Assembly: GCA_902805495.1 (NCBI GenBank)
Contig: CADCTH010000095.1
Coordinates: 1 to 19,013 of the forward strand
Origin: an uncultured Actinomycetospora sp.
GTDB lineage: Bacteria > Actinomycetota > Actinomycetes > Mycobacteriales > Pseudonocardiaceae
Length of the DNA: 19,013 nucleotides
Direction of reading: 5' to 3'
The notes under the pieces are model-generated. The model did not search any database, was not told where the DNA came from, and saw only the letters and a program-made list of their open reading frames with translations. Made by a program: the position numbers and the translations under genes. Of this stretch, positions 17,790 to 19,013 are shown piece after piece (the first letter of the stretch is position 1; each line of letters starts with the position of its first letter).

Positions 17790-19013
17790 GTGCCCTCCGT
17801 CCCCCCGTCCGGCGAGCCGGCGCCGTCCGACGGCGCGCTCCCGCCCGCGTCGCTGACCGGCCTCGGCACGCGGCCGTTCGGCGTCTACGTGCACGTCCCG
17901 TTCTGCGCGACGCGCTGCGGGTACTGCGACTTCAACACCTATACCGCCTCCGACCTGGGACTCACCAGCAGCGACGACCCGGCCTCGCCCGCCTCGTGGC
18001 TCGAGGGCCTGCGCCGCGAGCTCGACCTCGCCGCGCGGGTGCTCGGTGCGGCGCCCCGCGCCGACACCGTCTTCCTCGGCGGCGGCACGCCCTCGCTGCT
18101 CGGCGCCGAGGGCCTGGTCGCGGTGCTCGACGCGGTGCGGGGGACGTTCGGCCTGCGCCCGGGCGCCGAGGTCACCACCGAGGCCAACCCCGAGTCGACG
18201 ACCCCCGAGCTGCTCGCCGCGATCGCCGACGCCGGTTACACGCGCCTGAGCCTCGGCATGCAGTCCGACGTCGACCACGTGCTCGCCGTCCTCGACCGCC
18301 GGCACACGCCGGGCGCGGCGGTCCGCGTCGCGGCGGAGGCGCACGCGGCCGGGCTGCACCACGTCAACCTCGACCTCATCTACGGCACGCCCACCGAGAC
18401 CGACGACGACCTGCGACGCTCGCTCGACGCCGTGCTCGCCTCGGGCGCCGACCACGTCTCGGCGTACTCGCTGATCGTCGAGGAGGGCACCGCGCTGGCT
18501 CGCCGGGTGGCGCGCGGGGAGCTGCCGATGCCCGACGACGACGTGATCGCCGACCGCTACGAGATCGTCGACGACACGCTCTCGGCCGCTGGGTTCGGCT
18601 GGTACGAGGTGTCGAACTGGGCCCGCACCACCGACGCCCGCTGCCGCCACAACCTGGGCTACTGGGGCGGCGGCGACTGGTGGGGCGCCGGGCCCGGTGC
18701 GCACTCGCACGTCGGGGGAACGCGCTGGTGGAACGTCCGCCACCCCGCGAAGTACTCGGCGGCCCTGGCCGCGGGCCGGTCGCCGGCCGAGGCGCGCGCG
18801 GCCGGCTTCGACCACGTCAACCTCGACCTCATCTACGGCGCGCCGGGGGAGACCGACGCCGACTGGCAGGCCTCCCTCGACGCCGTCCTGGCCGCCCCTG
18901 TGGACCACGTCAGCGCCTACGCGCTGATCGTCGAGCACGGCACCCGGCTGGCCCGCCGGATCGCCCGCGGCGAGCTGCCGATGCCCGACGACGACGTCCT
19001 CGCCGACCGGTAC
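17790..19013 (+). CDS. hemW: HemW-like radical SAM protein, 3' end outside window, internally duplicated
   Basis: Open from GTG at 17790 to the window edge (408 codons, no stop). HemW is a radical-SAM protein related to coproporphyrinogen dehydrogenase HemN; characterised HemW proteins act as heme chaperones. The cluster motif is F-C-A-T-R-C-G-Y-C (Cys39, Cys43, Cys46), as in HemW. SAM-binding F-L-G-G-G-T-P-S (95-102) and the later E-A-N-P-E-S-T and S-L-G-M-Q-S follow. W-Y-E-V-S-N-W-A and H-N-L-G-Y-W are also typical. After W-W-N-V-R-H-P-A-K-Y, where the usual C-terminal domain should follow R-S-P-A-E-A-R, the frame instead re-enters sequence like residues 186-257. As written it therefore cannot be a normal HemW. 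The start is uncertain: only GGAG 2 nt upstream, so leaderless or a later start is possible. Confidence 0.8.
   Translation, partial: MPSVPPSGEPAPSDGALPPASLTGLGTRPFGVYVHVPFCATRCGYCDFNTYTASDLGLTSSDDPASPASWLEGLRRELDLAARVLGAAPRADTVFLGGGTPSLLGAEGLVAVLDAVRGTFGLRPGAEVTTEANPESTTPELLAAIADAGYTRLSLGMQSDVDHVLAVLDRRHTPGAAVRVAAEAHAAGLHHVNLDLIYGTPTETDDDLRRSLDAVLASGADHVSAYSLIVEEGTALARRVARGELPMPDDDVIADRYEIVDDTLSAAGFGWYEVSNWARTTDARCRHNLGYWGGGDWWGAGPGAHSHVGGTRWWNVRHPAKYSAALAAGRSPAEARAAGFDHVNLDLIYGAPGETDADWQASLDAVLAAPVDHVSAYALIVEHGTRLARRIARGELPMPDDDVLADRY
18345..18560 (+). repeat. hemW internal repeat, copy 1
   Basis: Codons for HemW residues 186-257, from A-A-G-L-H-H-V-N-L-D to A-D-R-Y. This is the copy in the normal HemW position. 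It is 216 nt long and aligns without gaps to copy 2, which begins 453 nt later. Confidence 0.85.
18798..19013 (+). repeat. hemW internal repeat, copy 2
   Basis: 216 nt in the same frame, from A-A-G-F-D-H-V-N-L-D to A-D-R-Y at the window edge. By hand count 56 of 72 residues equal copy 1 (78%), and many synonymous sites differ, so it is not a recent exact duplication. It replaces the expected start of the HemW C-terminal domain. Confidence 0.85.

Noticed and set aside
17586..18938. Long minus-strand frame opposite hemW
   Set aside because: Antisense to a radical-SAM gene with intact motifs; its repeated segments merely mirror the hemW duplication. The short fragment at 17597-17712 is a different frame and is listed separately.
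1..19013. Mobile elements, CRISPR arrays, tRNA or rRNA genes
   Set aside because: No transposase or integrase frame, no regularly spaced short repeats and no tRNA-like cloverleaf were seen by eye; the only long repeat is the hemW internal one.

Overview
The window is very GC-rich, with G or C at nearly every third codon position, many GTG starts and 4-nt start/stop overlaps. Together with an actinobacterial-style siroheme reductase and a family of short RHVDL leader peptides, this points to an actinomycete, most likely Pseudonocardia-like. The genus is an inference from general resemblance. No rRNA, tRNA, CRISPR array or insertion sequence was seen.

Layout. Positions 1-1071 (+) hold the end of an alpha/beta hydrolase gene and two very small membrane-protein genes. 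Positions 1141-2655 (-) hold an enoyl-CoA hydratase-family gene and an OsmC-family thiol peroxidase gene, the latter preceded by a cysteine-rich leader peptide. Positions 2709-7536 (-) form a tight run: a small helix-turn-helix protein, a GNAT acetyltransferase, two bacterial-luciferase-like (LLM) flavin monooxygenases and a Cys/Met-metabolism PLP enzyme. A divergent cupin gene lies at 7657-7995 (+), and the gap before it carries a tandem pair of 16-bp dyad repeats. Positions 7967-10893 (-) hold a leader peptide, an MFS transporter and a third LLM monooxygenase whose C-terminus runs on into what looks like decayed coding sequence. A YeeE/YedE thiosulfate transporter gene (11032-12273, +) diverges from that leader. 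Positions 12278-17380 (-) are a complete sulfate-assimilation operon: leader peptide, ferredoxin sulfite reductase, a 48-aa zinc ribbon, APS reductase, and sulfate adenylyltransferase subunits CysD and CysN. All five structural genes are joined by overlapping stop and start codons. The right end has two hairpins, a coding-looking fragment on the minus strand, and the 5' part of hemW running off the window.

How it fits together. Most of the window concerns sulfur acquisition: uptake and reduction of inorganic sulfur (YeeE; CysDN, CysH, Sir) and probable oxidative C-S cleavage of organosulfur compounds (three LLM monooxygenases, a metabolite symporter, a PLP lyase or sulfhydrylase, an acetyltransferase). 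Three paralogous leader peptides share the core R-R-x-H-V-D-L followed by Cys codons near their stop. They sit before the OsmC gene, the MFS-monooxygenase unit and the sulfite-reductase operon. I infer a shared regulon attenuated by cysteine supply.

Main oddities: the leader-peptide set; an hemW frame that repeats 72 of its own residues at 78% identity, suggesting a chimeric join or a divergent partial duplication; the tandem dyads at 7548-7579; and the unexplained fragment and hairpins at 17445-17712.
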